Shown here in pieces: positions 11,907-23,616 of a DNA stretch of 31,351 nt. Source of the DNA: Heterostelium multicystogenum (lineage: Eukaryota; Evosea; Eumycetozoa; Acytosteliales; Acytosteliaceae). The stretch covers positions 1 through 31,351 of the forward strand of contig RCNN01000307.1 in NCBI GenBank assembly GCA_003667245.1, written 5' to 3'. The notes under the pieces were generated by a model that saw only the letters and a program-made list of their open reading frames with translations, had not been told where the DNA came from and ran no database searches. Numbering within the stretch: the first letter of the stretch is position 1; each line of letters opens with the position of its first letter. The position numbers were made by a program, and so were the translations under genes.

Positions 11907-11929
11907 TAATAATAGCTCAGCTATTATTA
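11907..11929. repeat. Near-perfect palindrome, 11-base arms
   Basis: Arms TAATAATAGCT and AGCTATTATTA are exact reverse complements separated by one C. It could form a cruciform or bind a symmetric factor, but AT-rich palindromes arise easily here. Confidence 0.7.
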
Positions 11930-12027
11930 TATTTAACCAATTTCTTTATTTAACATTCCGTGTATTTGTTAAGTTTGATTTACATTATTATTTAGATAGA
12001 TTGATTTGGTTTCTCTGGATTCAAAAT

Positions 12028-12057
12028 AAAAAAAAATAAAAAAAAATAAAAAAAAAG
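12028..12057. repeat. A-rich decamer tandem repeat
   Basis: About three copies of an AAAAAATAAA-like unit. On the minus strand this gives long T runs directly after the GC-richer island at 12070-12180, so it could act as a polymerase III terminator if that island is transcribed. Confidence 0.7.
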
Positions 12058-12069
12058 ATAATAAAAAAT

Positions 12070-12180
12070 GATTGGTCAATCACTCTCGACGAGGACTAAT
12101 AAGCAATCGGAGTTCGAGGTCGACTTTTCACGGTGTCTTGACCAGGCTACTCGGCTGTTAATTCTGACTGAAATGTGATC
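12070..12180. ncRNA. Candidate structured RNA or relict element (uncertain)
   Basis: A clearly GC-richer block of about 110 bases lies inside very AT-rich non-coding DNA. On the plus strand, TTGGTCAA (from 12072) can pair with TTGACCAG (from 12138), enclosing CTCGAC against GTTCGAG. The plus strand also holds GTTCGAGGTC, close to the tRNA/polymerase III B-box. On the minus strand the block is followed by long T runs. It does not fold as a tRNA, and I do not recognise it as 5S, U6, SRP or a known snRNA. It has no useful open frame. The compositional contrast is seen; RNA status is inference. Confidence 0.25.
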
Positions 12181-12344
12181 GAATACTCTTGGAAAAAAAA
12201 ACAAGTGGAGTATTTTTATGTGTAGCATTTGTTGGTTTTATCTAAACACACAATTATGATATTTAAATAAATATATAATATAAATATATATATAGGGTAA
12301 GAGGGAGACGAAACAATTGTCAACAAGTTTGAAAACATGAGTGT

Positions 12345-13669
12345 TTAAAGATTGTGGGAGGGTGATGAAAGAAAAGAGGATGATGGGTGGTTGGAAGTGG
12401 GTGGAGATGAAGGTGGAGAGTTTATGAGTGACGAATTGGAAAGATTGATTGGGGTGTTTCTAGGGTAATATCGGAAATTGTTGTATCTTGGTGGGGACAC
12501 TGCTGCTTGAAAGCGTGGTGGGAGAACATCAAATATGTGGTTGGCAGAGTGCAATGATGGTGATACAGGTGTGGAAGTTGAATTTGATGGAGATGATGAT
12601 GACGATGATGCAGAGCTGTTGGATGGAACCATTGGTATTGGGAGCAGAGGATTGTTGCTGGACGAGAAAATTGGCCACGAAGAAGAAGATGACGATGATG
12701 AAGATGGGTTACCAGAGAGTGGTGTTGCGTACCATGGAGCATTGAGCGATGACAATGACGAAGCCATCTGTGAACGAACATGTTGTAAAACCTGCTGACC
12801 TTGTTGGTTCAACTGATCGAATTGAAGTTGATGATTAATGGCACCATTATTGTTACTGTTGCTACTGCTGTTGTTGCTGTTGCTACTACTGTTACTGTTG
12901 TTAGTATTGTTGTTGGTGTTGTTTGTATTGTTGGTATTGTTGTTTGTATTGGTTGTACCGTTTGCACTGTGACTTGAGCTATTGGTGATGCTGCTGTTGC
13001 TGTTATTGGTATTGTTGGTATTGTTTGTACTGCTATTTGTGCTATTGGTGCTGGTACTTTGTGAATTAACAGGCTCATAATGAGAAACGTATTGAGGTAG
13101 GTTGGAGTTGTCAAATATGCTGGTTGTTTGAGGTAGTGAAAGGTTTTGCAAAAAGTAGTTTCTGTGACCACCCCACTCACGAGGAATATAAGAGTATGGA
13201 TTTGAAGGATCGCGATGGTGTCGTCTGTATGTATGTGAGCCAGAGTAATGTCCACTTGCCTCCTTGATCATATCCTCAAAAAGCATTCGAGTCAACTTAT
13301 TATTCACATCAAACTTGTCCACAAATTCCTCAAAAGAGATATGTTTATCACCCTGCAAAGATTAGAGAAATTAATAATTTAAAGTAGTGGTAGTGATCTA
13401 CTCAGAATAATATTTACTTCTTTTAGTTTTTTATCACTTATATCCTAGAGTAATAGTAAATTATATCAGATTCATAAGAGAATGCATTTATGTTAGTTTA
13501 TATTATCACAAATCATCAGAATATTCACTAGTGAACGCCGCCTCGCTCGTGCCAATCCTCACAGTCTCGTCTGCACTAGTTTAGTGTGTTCTTTCATATT
13601 TACATCAAAGATTGATCTAACTTTGCTAATGAATTCTGTTTCATATTTAGCTTCTGTCCATTTTCCCAT
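12345..13669 (-). CDS. EF-hand-like protein with Ser/Asn/Thr-rich tail
   Basis: The last exon (13352-12345) is firm. It starts at a TTTGCAG acceptor with GDKHISFEEFVDKF, the second half of an EF-hand loop and exit helix. It continues through a basic Arg/His/Tyr stretch (YRRHHRDPSNPYSYIPREW) to about 200 residues of Ser, Asn and Thr runs and a Pro/Ser-rich end. A nine-codon exon (13444-13418, DISDKKLKE) fits upstream in phase. The likely first exon starts at the ATG at 13669 (MGKWTEAKYETEFISK), but its junctions cannot be fixed. Its probable continuation (SEAAFTSEYSDD, about 13551-13513) is one frame off, so a splice or a missing base is unresolved. The EF loop lacks a full set of Asp ligands, so calcium binding is doubtful. 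Family not recognised. Confidence 0.65.
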
Positions 13670-14792
13670 TATTACTAATCAGTGGTGATGTTCTTGTAGT
13701 TTAATTTTGATAGTTTTAATTGAATTGAATTTTATTAGAACCCTTTTTGTCAAGTGTATTATTATTATTATAAATTCCTAATGTAATAATAATAATATTA
13801 TTATTGCTACTACTACTACTATGATATAAAAATTAAGTAATAAATTATAATTATTAAGATTTAGAAAGAATCGTTTCTTTCTATGAGTAAAGCACCGTGC
13901 AATAGAATAAAAATACTAGTAAATTTGTTTGAGTTTTAAAATTTTACGAAATTAGTTTTTTGAACAAACTCTAATTTTTGATTAAAATATTAATATTAAA
14001 ATGAATATCAATACTTTATTAATATGTTATAAATAAATATAGATTTATATATTTATGATTAAAATTACAAAAAACAAAATAAAAATAGATTATTACAATT
14101 ATTAAAAAAATAAAAATTAGATTTTAAAGTTATACTTATATAACTTGTACTACTGATGATGGTGATGATGATGAATATTATAGATTAGTATATTAGAGTA
14201 TTGTTAATTGGCTAGCCAAATTAGTTTTGTAGTTTTTTAGTTGTTAAATAATTATAATATATATAATTTAAATTATTATCTGTTTTTTTTTGTGATAAAT
14301 ATTTTTTGTGGTAAAAAAATGTTTGTGTGTGGTGCAAAAAACAAACTGTTTGAATTTAATTAATTTAAAATTTAATTTCATAAGAAATTGAAAAAACCGC
14401 GAACACTCTTTTGTTTTTTTATCCTGTTTTGACAACACAACAGTTAACTTACTTCGCTTTTAAAAACGGAAATAATACTAATACTACTAATAATAATAAT
14501 TATTACTAATAATAATATTATTAGTCGTTATTTTATCTGTAACATTTTAAATATAATTATAATTTTAAGTTGATATTTGATCAAAATAATACCTTACTAT
14601 TTTAAACTATTTCATTGATAAGGTATTATTTAACATTTTGATGTCACCTGGTTGAAAATTTTTTATTGTATTGTTGGACCTTTATCAAGAATATACATAA
14701 TACTATTTGTTTGAAATAATTAATAATTATATATTTTATTTGTGAACAACAGCAGTAGTATGGAATTAAACTATTTAAAAATATTACATAAA
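13670..14792. other. AT-rich intergenic region between two minus-strand genes
   Basis: About 1.1 kb containing the 3' end of the aminopeptidase gene and the promoter of the EF-hand gene. It contains ATT/AAT and TAC trinucleotide runs (about 13755-13822 and 14475-14525) and an imperfect hairpin (14581-14641). No coding exon is supported beyond the aminopeptidase last exon. Confidence 0.5.
14581..14641. repeat. Inverted repeat / hairpin
   Basis: Left arm TCAAAATAATACCTTA (14581-14596) pairs with a right arm beginning TAAGGTATTATT at 14619 and ending ATTTTGA at 14641. The inner 12 pairs are perfect and a four-base bulge precedes the outer pairs. The loop is 22 bases. It is downstream of the aminopeptidase stop codon, so it may be a small relict transposon or an accidental AT-rich fold. 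Confidence 0.7.
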
Positions 14793-17700
14793 CTATTTTT
14801 CATCCTCTGGGAATTTCTTATGAAGATATGTACAAATTGGTTCAGTATTTCTTTCTATCCATTTGATCTTATTCTATTATTAATTGGAAAAAAAACAAAC
14901 CTATTAGTAATTGATAAGGGTATATATATGGATGGATACTTACTTGAATTGTTTCTTGTGTTGATTTAATAAAGTATTCAGGAATCTTGGATTTTCCTTG
15001 AACGAAATCGTTGAATTCTTGGAGCATTATCCTACTGTTAAATTGCTCACCAATGATGTTAGTGACTTGTCCAAGTACTTGTGCATTGAGGTTCTTCTCA
15101 AAGAATGCATAGTTCTCACGGTAGTATCTCCAGGTTGCATCAAGTGCGTCAGAGTTTACTGAAAGACTACGAATAAGATAGGTGTAATCTTGAATTCTGA
15201 CAGTGTTCTTCATGAACATATCGAGAGATCTCTTGATGAGATAGGGCTTTCTAGCTTGACCAAGAGACATCAATGCTTCGGTCTTTTCATTGTTGTTACC
15301 ATTGAGGAATCTACCCATGACCCAGTCGTATTCGTGATATCCACCATTGACGATAATTGATGTGTACATTGCACGTCTATAGTTGGGATTGATCAGGTTT
15401 GGAGTAGATTTCAATTGGCTCCAAGTTTTGTTGAGGAAGTCTACAGTAGCTTGGACACCTGCCGAATTTGACAAACCAATGATAGTCTTGTATGTAATAG
15501 TATCCTGATAGGTTGATGGTGTCTGTGTGAAATTGAAATCTTCCATTATATTGTTAAAGTAAGACTTTTGAAGTAGACGGAATTGTGGGTAACATTCTTG
15601 ATCAGAAATACTGCTACCAATTGATGAGATTCCATTCAATGCACTCGAAAGAATAGATGATGGGATTTTCTTATTGCTTGTAAGGAAAGAAGACATGTCG
15701 AAAGCACGTGTTGGGTCTTGCATTCCAGCCATTACAAAGCTGAATTGGTCATCAAGGAACTCGACTACACCAAGTGGATCGAGCGAACTGAGGTTGCTTG
15801 CCATTTGATCAGCAATTGCATGGAAAGTAGTGCTATCATAGTTATATCTGACAAATGAATTGGCATGGTTATTGAAAAGTGCATATTTACAGGCATTGAG
15901 GTCAATGGATATCTCTTTCTTGCTTGAATCCAATGTGGTACTTGTAATTGAGCAACCAGTAGCAGATGAAACAGGAATATTCCAAATAGTATCATCAGTA
16001 GAGACAGAGTCGATAGTTCCAAGATATCTTTGTTGAGATAGAGCAATTGATTTTCCATCATTAATTGAAGTGACATTGACATATGGTAATCCTGGTTTAG
16101 TTACCCAGTTCTTCATAATCTCATCGACTTTAATTGTTGATCCAGATGCTTCTGTCAATTCCTTCCAAAGATCGCTTGTCTCAGCATTGGAGTACATAAA
16201 CTTATTTAAATATTTACGAATACCATTTTGGAAAATATCTACTCCATCCTTTTTCATCAAAGAATCCAACATATTCAATACACTTGCACCTTTATCATAT
16301 GTAATCTATTTAAATAAAAATGTAAGTACTAAATTAGAATTTTAAACTATAAATCAATGTTTGTTTACATACTGAGTCGAAAGAAGCTTGAATATCAATA
16401 ACTTTAACAAAGTTGTTTGAAAATTGGATGGGTACTGTTACTAGAATCCATACTCAAACCAGAAATCTTGATGAGATTTAAAAAGTCGCTTGGGCTCTAA
16501 ATAAATAGATTATGAGTTTTTCTTATTCCATTCTTATTGGGTCCTGGATACATACATTAAACTCAGGGAATGCAGCATTCAAACATTTATATGACATAAA
16601 TGTGGCAAAACCTTCATTCAACCACAAGTCATTCCACCATTTCATTGTAACCAAATCACCAAACCATTGATGTGCAATTTCATGGGCAATTACCTCTGAA
16701 ACTCTCTGTTGAGACTCAACAGATGCAGTTAAATTGGAATAGAAGACGTCAGTATTTCTAAATGTAATAAGACCCCAATTTTCCATGGCACCAGCAGCAA
16801 AACTAAAGTGATCTCGTTAGTTTGGCGATAAAGCTATTTGAATAAATAATAACATACTCAGAAACACCAATAATATCCATTTTAGAAAGTGGATAGTCAA
16901 TTGCAAAGTACTCGGTATAGTATTTGATGGAACGCTTGGCGGCCTCAAGTGGATAAGCAGTTTGATTCTTTTGGAGATAAGATGACCAGATACGGACTAT
17001 AATTGATCTACCATTATCGAGCTCAACGGTTCCATTAATTTGGGTGTATTGATGTGTGATAATACAAACAAGATAGGTTGACATCTTTGGAGTTGTTCCA
17101 AACTTTACAAGAGTTCTATCGCCTTTGACAGTGGTTTCAACTGGCTCCATATTAGAAAGTGCCTGATAATCACTGTCGATGTCCATCCAGATGGTCCACT
17201 TTGCCTTCATAGCTGGCTCATCGAAACAAGGGAATGTTAAACGAGCGTCAGTTGGCTCAAATTGGGTCATAGCCAACTTCTTCTTAGCACCACCCTCTTC
17301 ATCATACAACGAATAATAATAACCCTTCAATGAGTTTGTAAGATTTGAGTGGTATGATATATATAAGTTGAAATATTGATTTCCTTTCTATAGAATGTTT
17401 AAAAGATCATTTAAGAAATCAATGATAAATTAAAGTGTGTTAGACATTATTATTGTTATTATTATAACTTTATATTATGCTATAGTTACTTACATCTAAA
17501 TATTCTGGTAATTTATCAAATCGAATAATATAATAAGTATTGTTTTGGTCAAAGGTAATCTTGTCGGCTGCAATTGTGTCCTTTGGTGCTGCGTAGTCGC
17601 TTGGTGTTGGCACACTGTCACCCTTTGTACTGATAACTTCTAGACGGGCAGAATCCAGCACGAATTCATCACCATGAACGACGATATAGTTTTCTTTTTG

Positions 17701-18163
17701 GTCACCGGTAATGTTGACAGTGATGACTATATCTCCGCTGAAAGTATCAGTTTTCATATATGTGGTTACATGTGCCAAATAGTGAACTGGTGTTATCCAA
17801 GATGGTAGTTTTAAGTCAGAATAAAGAATACTTGGAATTTTAGGTTCTATTTAAATTATTCTATTAGTCGGATTGCTATTATAAGATGACTTAATCTTAG
17901 AATGGATTTATATACTTACTCATCGATCTTGAAGATAGTGAAACGGTGAGGGTGAGGGTGAGGAAAAATAAAAATACTATAGTCAGAAGAATTGCCTTTC
18001 TGGTATTGGTGGCTGTGCTGTAGTGGAAAATGTGTTTGACCTTGTCAGCGAAGGAGTCTTTGCCATGGTAGAACTTCTTTTTGGGATGTCCACCATCAAA
18101 GTTCTGTTCGTCATCATCGAAAGAATCAACATCTTTCAGCTGAATATGTTGCAGATTTCTCAT
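14793..18163 (-). CDS. Membrane-anchored M1 zinc aminopeptidase
   Basis: Seven exons give 979 residues: 18163-17920, 17846-17494, 17387-16858, 16802-16556, 16496-16373, 16305-14944 and 14873-14793. The enzyme removes N-terminal residues from peptides. It is a type II membrane protein: a cytosolic tail of about 52 residues, then a hydrophobic helix ([20 protein letters not shown]), then the luminal or extracellular enzyme with N-x-S/T sites. Exopeptidase motif GAMEN is near residue 380. Zinc motif HEIAHQW is near 416, with the third ligand Glu in WLNEGFA. The C-terminal ERAP1-like helical domain is complete to FPEDEK. The start is the ATG at 18163. Exon 5 contains one extra base: the T run of minus-strand CCAATTTTC (16420-16423 on plus). 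Removing it restores the frame exactly; sequence error is likelier than decay because everything else is intact. Confidence 0.93.
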
Positions 18164-19250
18164 TTTGTCCACTATTTAAGAATAACGCGTGTGGTAAAGC
18201 AAATATTATTAATATTATTACTCGTACGGTTGGAAAATTAATTTTATTATTTTATTATTAAGGATAGGATTAGTAGGAAAAGGTCAGTGAACTCACAGCA
18301 ATAGACTGGATAAGACCAAAAAAGGAAATAAAAAATATTTTTTCTAACTACAACAATATCAACTAAGTAATGTTGCAACAAAAACAAATGAAATATATAT
18401 TTATACTGAGAAGTAGTATTGATAATAATAATTATAATACTGATTTGGTTAACAAATTTGGTAAAGAGTATAGTAATAGTAATCAATGTTAATAATGCAA
18501 ATGTAATGTTAAGTTGAGTATTGAAACACCAGTTTTAGGCAATGGAACAGGATTGAGGAATTAGAATAAGAGATTCTCTTGTTATTGTTGTTGTTGGTGA
18601 TAAAATACAATAACAATACAAATAGTTATAATATTGTATTTTGCTATTGGTGATTCCAATGTTAATTGGATGCAAATGAAATGAATGGAATGGAAAGGAT
18701 AACACTTATTTAAATTGGACAAACAACACCATTTGTGAAATTGCTATTCATAGTTCAACTCATATCACATCTTTCATCGGGACTATCTACATATCATTGT
18801 TAATGTTGTGATGTTGTAGCTTCATTCACTCATAGGATGCTGTATCTTATCTTATCTTTGCATTGCTGTTGGCTGCTGCTACTTTGCTTTATTACTTGTG
18901 AATGTGTGATGTCTTGTCAAGGCATTGCATGACCGACATGGCATGGTATGTTTTATGATATGATTGAATAGACGTATGTCTACACTACCATGACTTATCA
19001 CAACACCCCAGCTACACTGCTAACAATATATGATATGTGAGGGTGTGTTGTGGTTGGATTTCCCTTTGCTTTCTGTGACACTAACAAAATAACACACATA
19101 CACCACAACTATTTATCTAACACATATCCATATATATATATAATATAATATTTACATTGTTGTCTATGCTGCTCACTACAATGATAATATCCCTATTATC
19201 TCTATATATAGGCAATTAGATTCTATTATACTTACTTTTATACAACAACA

Positions 19251-19269
19251 CTATCTATCTATCTATCTA
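19251..19269. repeat. CTAT microsatellite
   Basis: Nearly five tandem copies of CTAT in non-coding DNA. Simple slippage repeat. Confidence 0.85.
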
Positions 19270-20700
19270 CCACATGAACAACTAAAAAAGACATAAAACA
19301 GATTGTAATTTGAGTTTTAATTTGCAATTAATTTATTTGTATTTGTGTTCAATATTCGTATCAGATACATTGGGTTTCGGGTGTCACAAAAAAAACTTTC
19401 AAGAGTGTGAAAGTGTGGTTGGATTCACATTATTTATGATGATGTTAGACCACTGTTCAGTTAATAAACGATTCTCTCTATGAATTAAAAGAGAATAACA
19501 ATAAAAACGAAATAAACTATATTTTTAAAAATAAGATATACTACATAAAAATACAAATATCACCCAAACAATAATTATTGTATTTTAGTAGTAGTCGTTG
19601 ATCATAAGAGTTAAATTTTATTTGTACAATGTACTTGTATTTGTATCTTGGATCGTTCTTTGATAGTTAGACATAAGACAAGCATATCAAGTACAACACT
19701 CACATCTTTAGATCGATCGAATTGTAAATTGAAATTAGTAAACTATAAATCTTTTAACAATTATGAATTCAATATATCTATACACCCTCTCGGTACCTGA
19801 CTTTGAAAATTAGTCGTTATCAGATCAAGAAGCTCTAGCTTTTCTTAGTATATTGACCTTTACTTGAAATAAATTTGTAAGTATCAAAATTCATTATGAA
19901 CACTAATAATGCACAAGCTGATAAGTTGACTGGTAGTGGTGAACATCAACTACATAATATTATCTTTTTCAGAAGAAAGCAACATGATCTGCAACTCTGC
20001 CAGCTCAAACTTGTATACCATGCATATTCTATTCTAGAATAGAAGTATTGTTATCTGTTCTGCAATGTAGAAATTGCTTACACATTATTGCCACACAAGA
20101 AATCGATATTCGTATCAACTTTAGGAACTGCCATATTTTTTAAGTTGGGAAATCAATAATTAAGATCCTGGATTAAAGATTGGGGTTACTTAATGATGGC
20201 GAATATCTAATACCCCCTCATCAATAAATGTTTGAAAAAACACACCATTGATAAAATACAGGTGATAAAGCCTTAGAAGTGTCGAAATTTCCAATCAGAA
20301 AAACAATCAATATAAGGAAAACTGTTTGTAAATTATGATGAAAGATACAATAAGCAACAGAAAAGGTCTGCAGTCCATCATGAGAGGTGCCACCGTTTGA
20401 CAAAAAAAAAACATCACAACTATACCTAAAACTGGTCTGAATCAAATCAACCACATTTAAAGTAGCGCACAATGGCACCACAAATTTCGTGCACTTTTTT
20501 TGTATGGGATGCCCCGTTATAATATTTATTGAATTTTTTAAATATTTTGATGATTTATATTTTTTTATAGCATGAATGATAATGATATCGTTTAGATACC
20601 ATTAGATTATTTGATATTACAAAAAATATTATAAAAATCAAAAAAAAACCAAAATAATAATAAAATAAAAAAATTTAAATTTTTTGTTTGTACAGTGTTA

Positions 20701-20756
20701 GCAGTGCTTTGTATGGAGTTGCAACGGTGTCTTCCTTCCAGCACTCCCAGTCCATA
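20701..20756. other. GC-richer foldable island in the long gap
   Basis: Two pairs of complementary hexamers interleave: AGTGCT (20703-20708) with AGCACT (20740-20745), and TATGGA (20712-20717) with TCCATA (20751-20756). The order is that of an H-type pseudoknot, though GGAGT/ACTCC is an alternative pairing. It stands out from the AT-rich gap. No open frame or known RNA is recognised. Confidence 0.4.
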
Positions 20757-21604
20757 TATTATTGAGACAACCAACTTATAAAGTTCAATCGTCCCATTGT
20801 TATTACTCCAAATTGTAAGTTTATTTGTACACATTTATACATTATATAAACTGCATTTACAAGACTACTTTTTATAAATCAAAAACAACAAATATCATTA
20901 GATATAAATATAATAAAGTATTATACTATAAAATATACACAATTGTTTTTTATTGGATTTATATCATAAATATAATTTGTTTTATTTCAAATAATTTCAA
21001 ATAATTTTAAATTAAATAATTAATAAATAATATTTTATACTTGCATCAAATAATAATATTAATAATAGAGAGGTAATAATGATTTACAAATAATAAACAA
21101 ATAATAATAATAATCACATAATAATCAGACAATGAATATCCAAATCAATCTTTATAAACGACTGATTTGATATTGTTATCAAATAACATAATCATATATT
21201 TTATCCTGATTAGTAATAGAATTAAATATGATTCTACACATTGTTTTAATAACTAGGATATTAAAACTCTTCGTTTTTGGTAACATAACACTCAACACTT
21301 GACTATTACTCACACCTACCCACACACCAACAAAACCAACTTATACTTAAGATAGTCAAAAACAACCCCAAAACTTAAAGACTAAAATCAAAAAAAAAAA
21401 AAAAAACAAAAAATATAAGTGTTCATTTTATCAAAAAAAGGTTTTAGATGCATTGATTTTGTTATTTATATACTTAAATGTCATTTTGTCACTGTCATTC
21501 TTGATTACATCCAGAATATATATAATATTTATATAAAAAAAGCTTTAAATATTAACCATCTTATTATTATTGATAATAATTATATTTAGATTAAAAGTAA
21601 AAAA

Positions 21605-23141
<1,537 letters not shown>

Positions 23142-23616
23142 ACATATTATTTAATAATTTATAATACACCTTAATCACATTTTCACTTTTCCCCCAAACA
23201 ACACAATAGCAAAAAGCCCTTAAACTTTAAATCAACAACCTAACCTTAACCAAAAGAACCATTTATTTTTGTAATAAAACCTTTAAGATTATAAAAGCCT
23301 TACAAATAACAAATCAAACAATGTCTTGGTCTTTTTATTACTTACTACTACTTTAGTGATTATTAATTTATTACTTTAGTTTGCAGTCAGATTTCAAACA
23401 TTCTGTCGGTGTCCTTGCTACCAAAGTTTGCAGTCTGGATTAAGTCCACTTTTATTTGCTCAACAATGTGGTGTGTCATAATTTTTTGAGATTTTTTGTG
23501 GGTGAAAACCTGTAGTAATGTTATACAAAAGATATATTGACTACTATACTTACTCCTACTACTACTACTACTACGATTACTACGACTACTACTGCTGTTA
23601 TTATATATAAATAGAA
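23142..23616. other. Intergenic region between ino1 and pikE
   Basis: The 3' end of ino1 with AATAAA near 23273, then the pikE promoter. It includes a run of TAC/ACT trinucleotides at about 23549-23597 just upstream of the pikE start. A minus-strand 80-codon open stretch here reads mainly Ser from these trinucleotides and is not called. Confidence 0.5.
23549..23597. repeat. Imperfect TAC/ACT trinucleotide repeat
   Basis: About 15 triplets of CTA/ACT with interruptions, ending about 20 bases before the pikE start codon. Probably part of the promoter or leader. On the minus strand it would read as poly-Ser, which explains the spurious open stretch. Confidence 0.7.

Larger units (their letters stand above)
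10899..12344. other. Non-coding region upstream of the myosin gene
   Basis: About 1.4 kb between the myosin start and the end of the next minus-strand gene, so it holds the myosin promoter and leader. It includes AT-rich repeats, a TGAT microsatellite (11371-11389), a short palindrome (11907-11929), A-rich tandem repeats (12028-12057) and a GC-richer island (12070-12180). Open stretches of 82-88 codons at 11428-11694 (+) and 11868-11620 (-) overlap each other and show no domain, so neither is called. Confidence 0.5.
18164..21604. other. Long AT-rich gap between divergent genes
   Basis: About 3.4 kb separates the aminopeptidase and ino1 starts, by far the largest gene-free stretch here. It contains poly-A/T runs, a CTAT microsatellite (19251-19269), TA repeats near 19132 and a GC-richer foldable island (20700-20756). 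Minus-strand open stretches at 18486-18247, 20481-20221 and 20834-20607 show no family, start context or splice logic and are not called. The C-rich, CACACC-containing stretch at about 21300-21360 may belong to the ino1 promoter. Confidence 0.5.

Noticed and set aside
12070..12180. A tRNA gene, because of the B-box-like GTTCGAGGTC
   Set aside because: No matching acceptor stem, D-arm or anticodon arm at tRNA spacing on either strand.
13752..14525. Repeated trinucleotides considered as a CRISPR-like or satellite array
   Set aside because: Simple AT/TAC microsatellites without regular spacers; CRISPR arrays are not expected in a eukaryotic nuclear genome.
20221..20481. 86-codon minus-strand open stretch in the long gap
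   Set aside because: No start context, family or splice logic, and it lies in AT-rich gap DNA. A damaged exon cannot be fully excluded.
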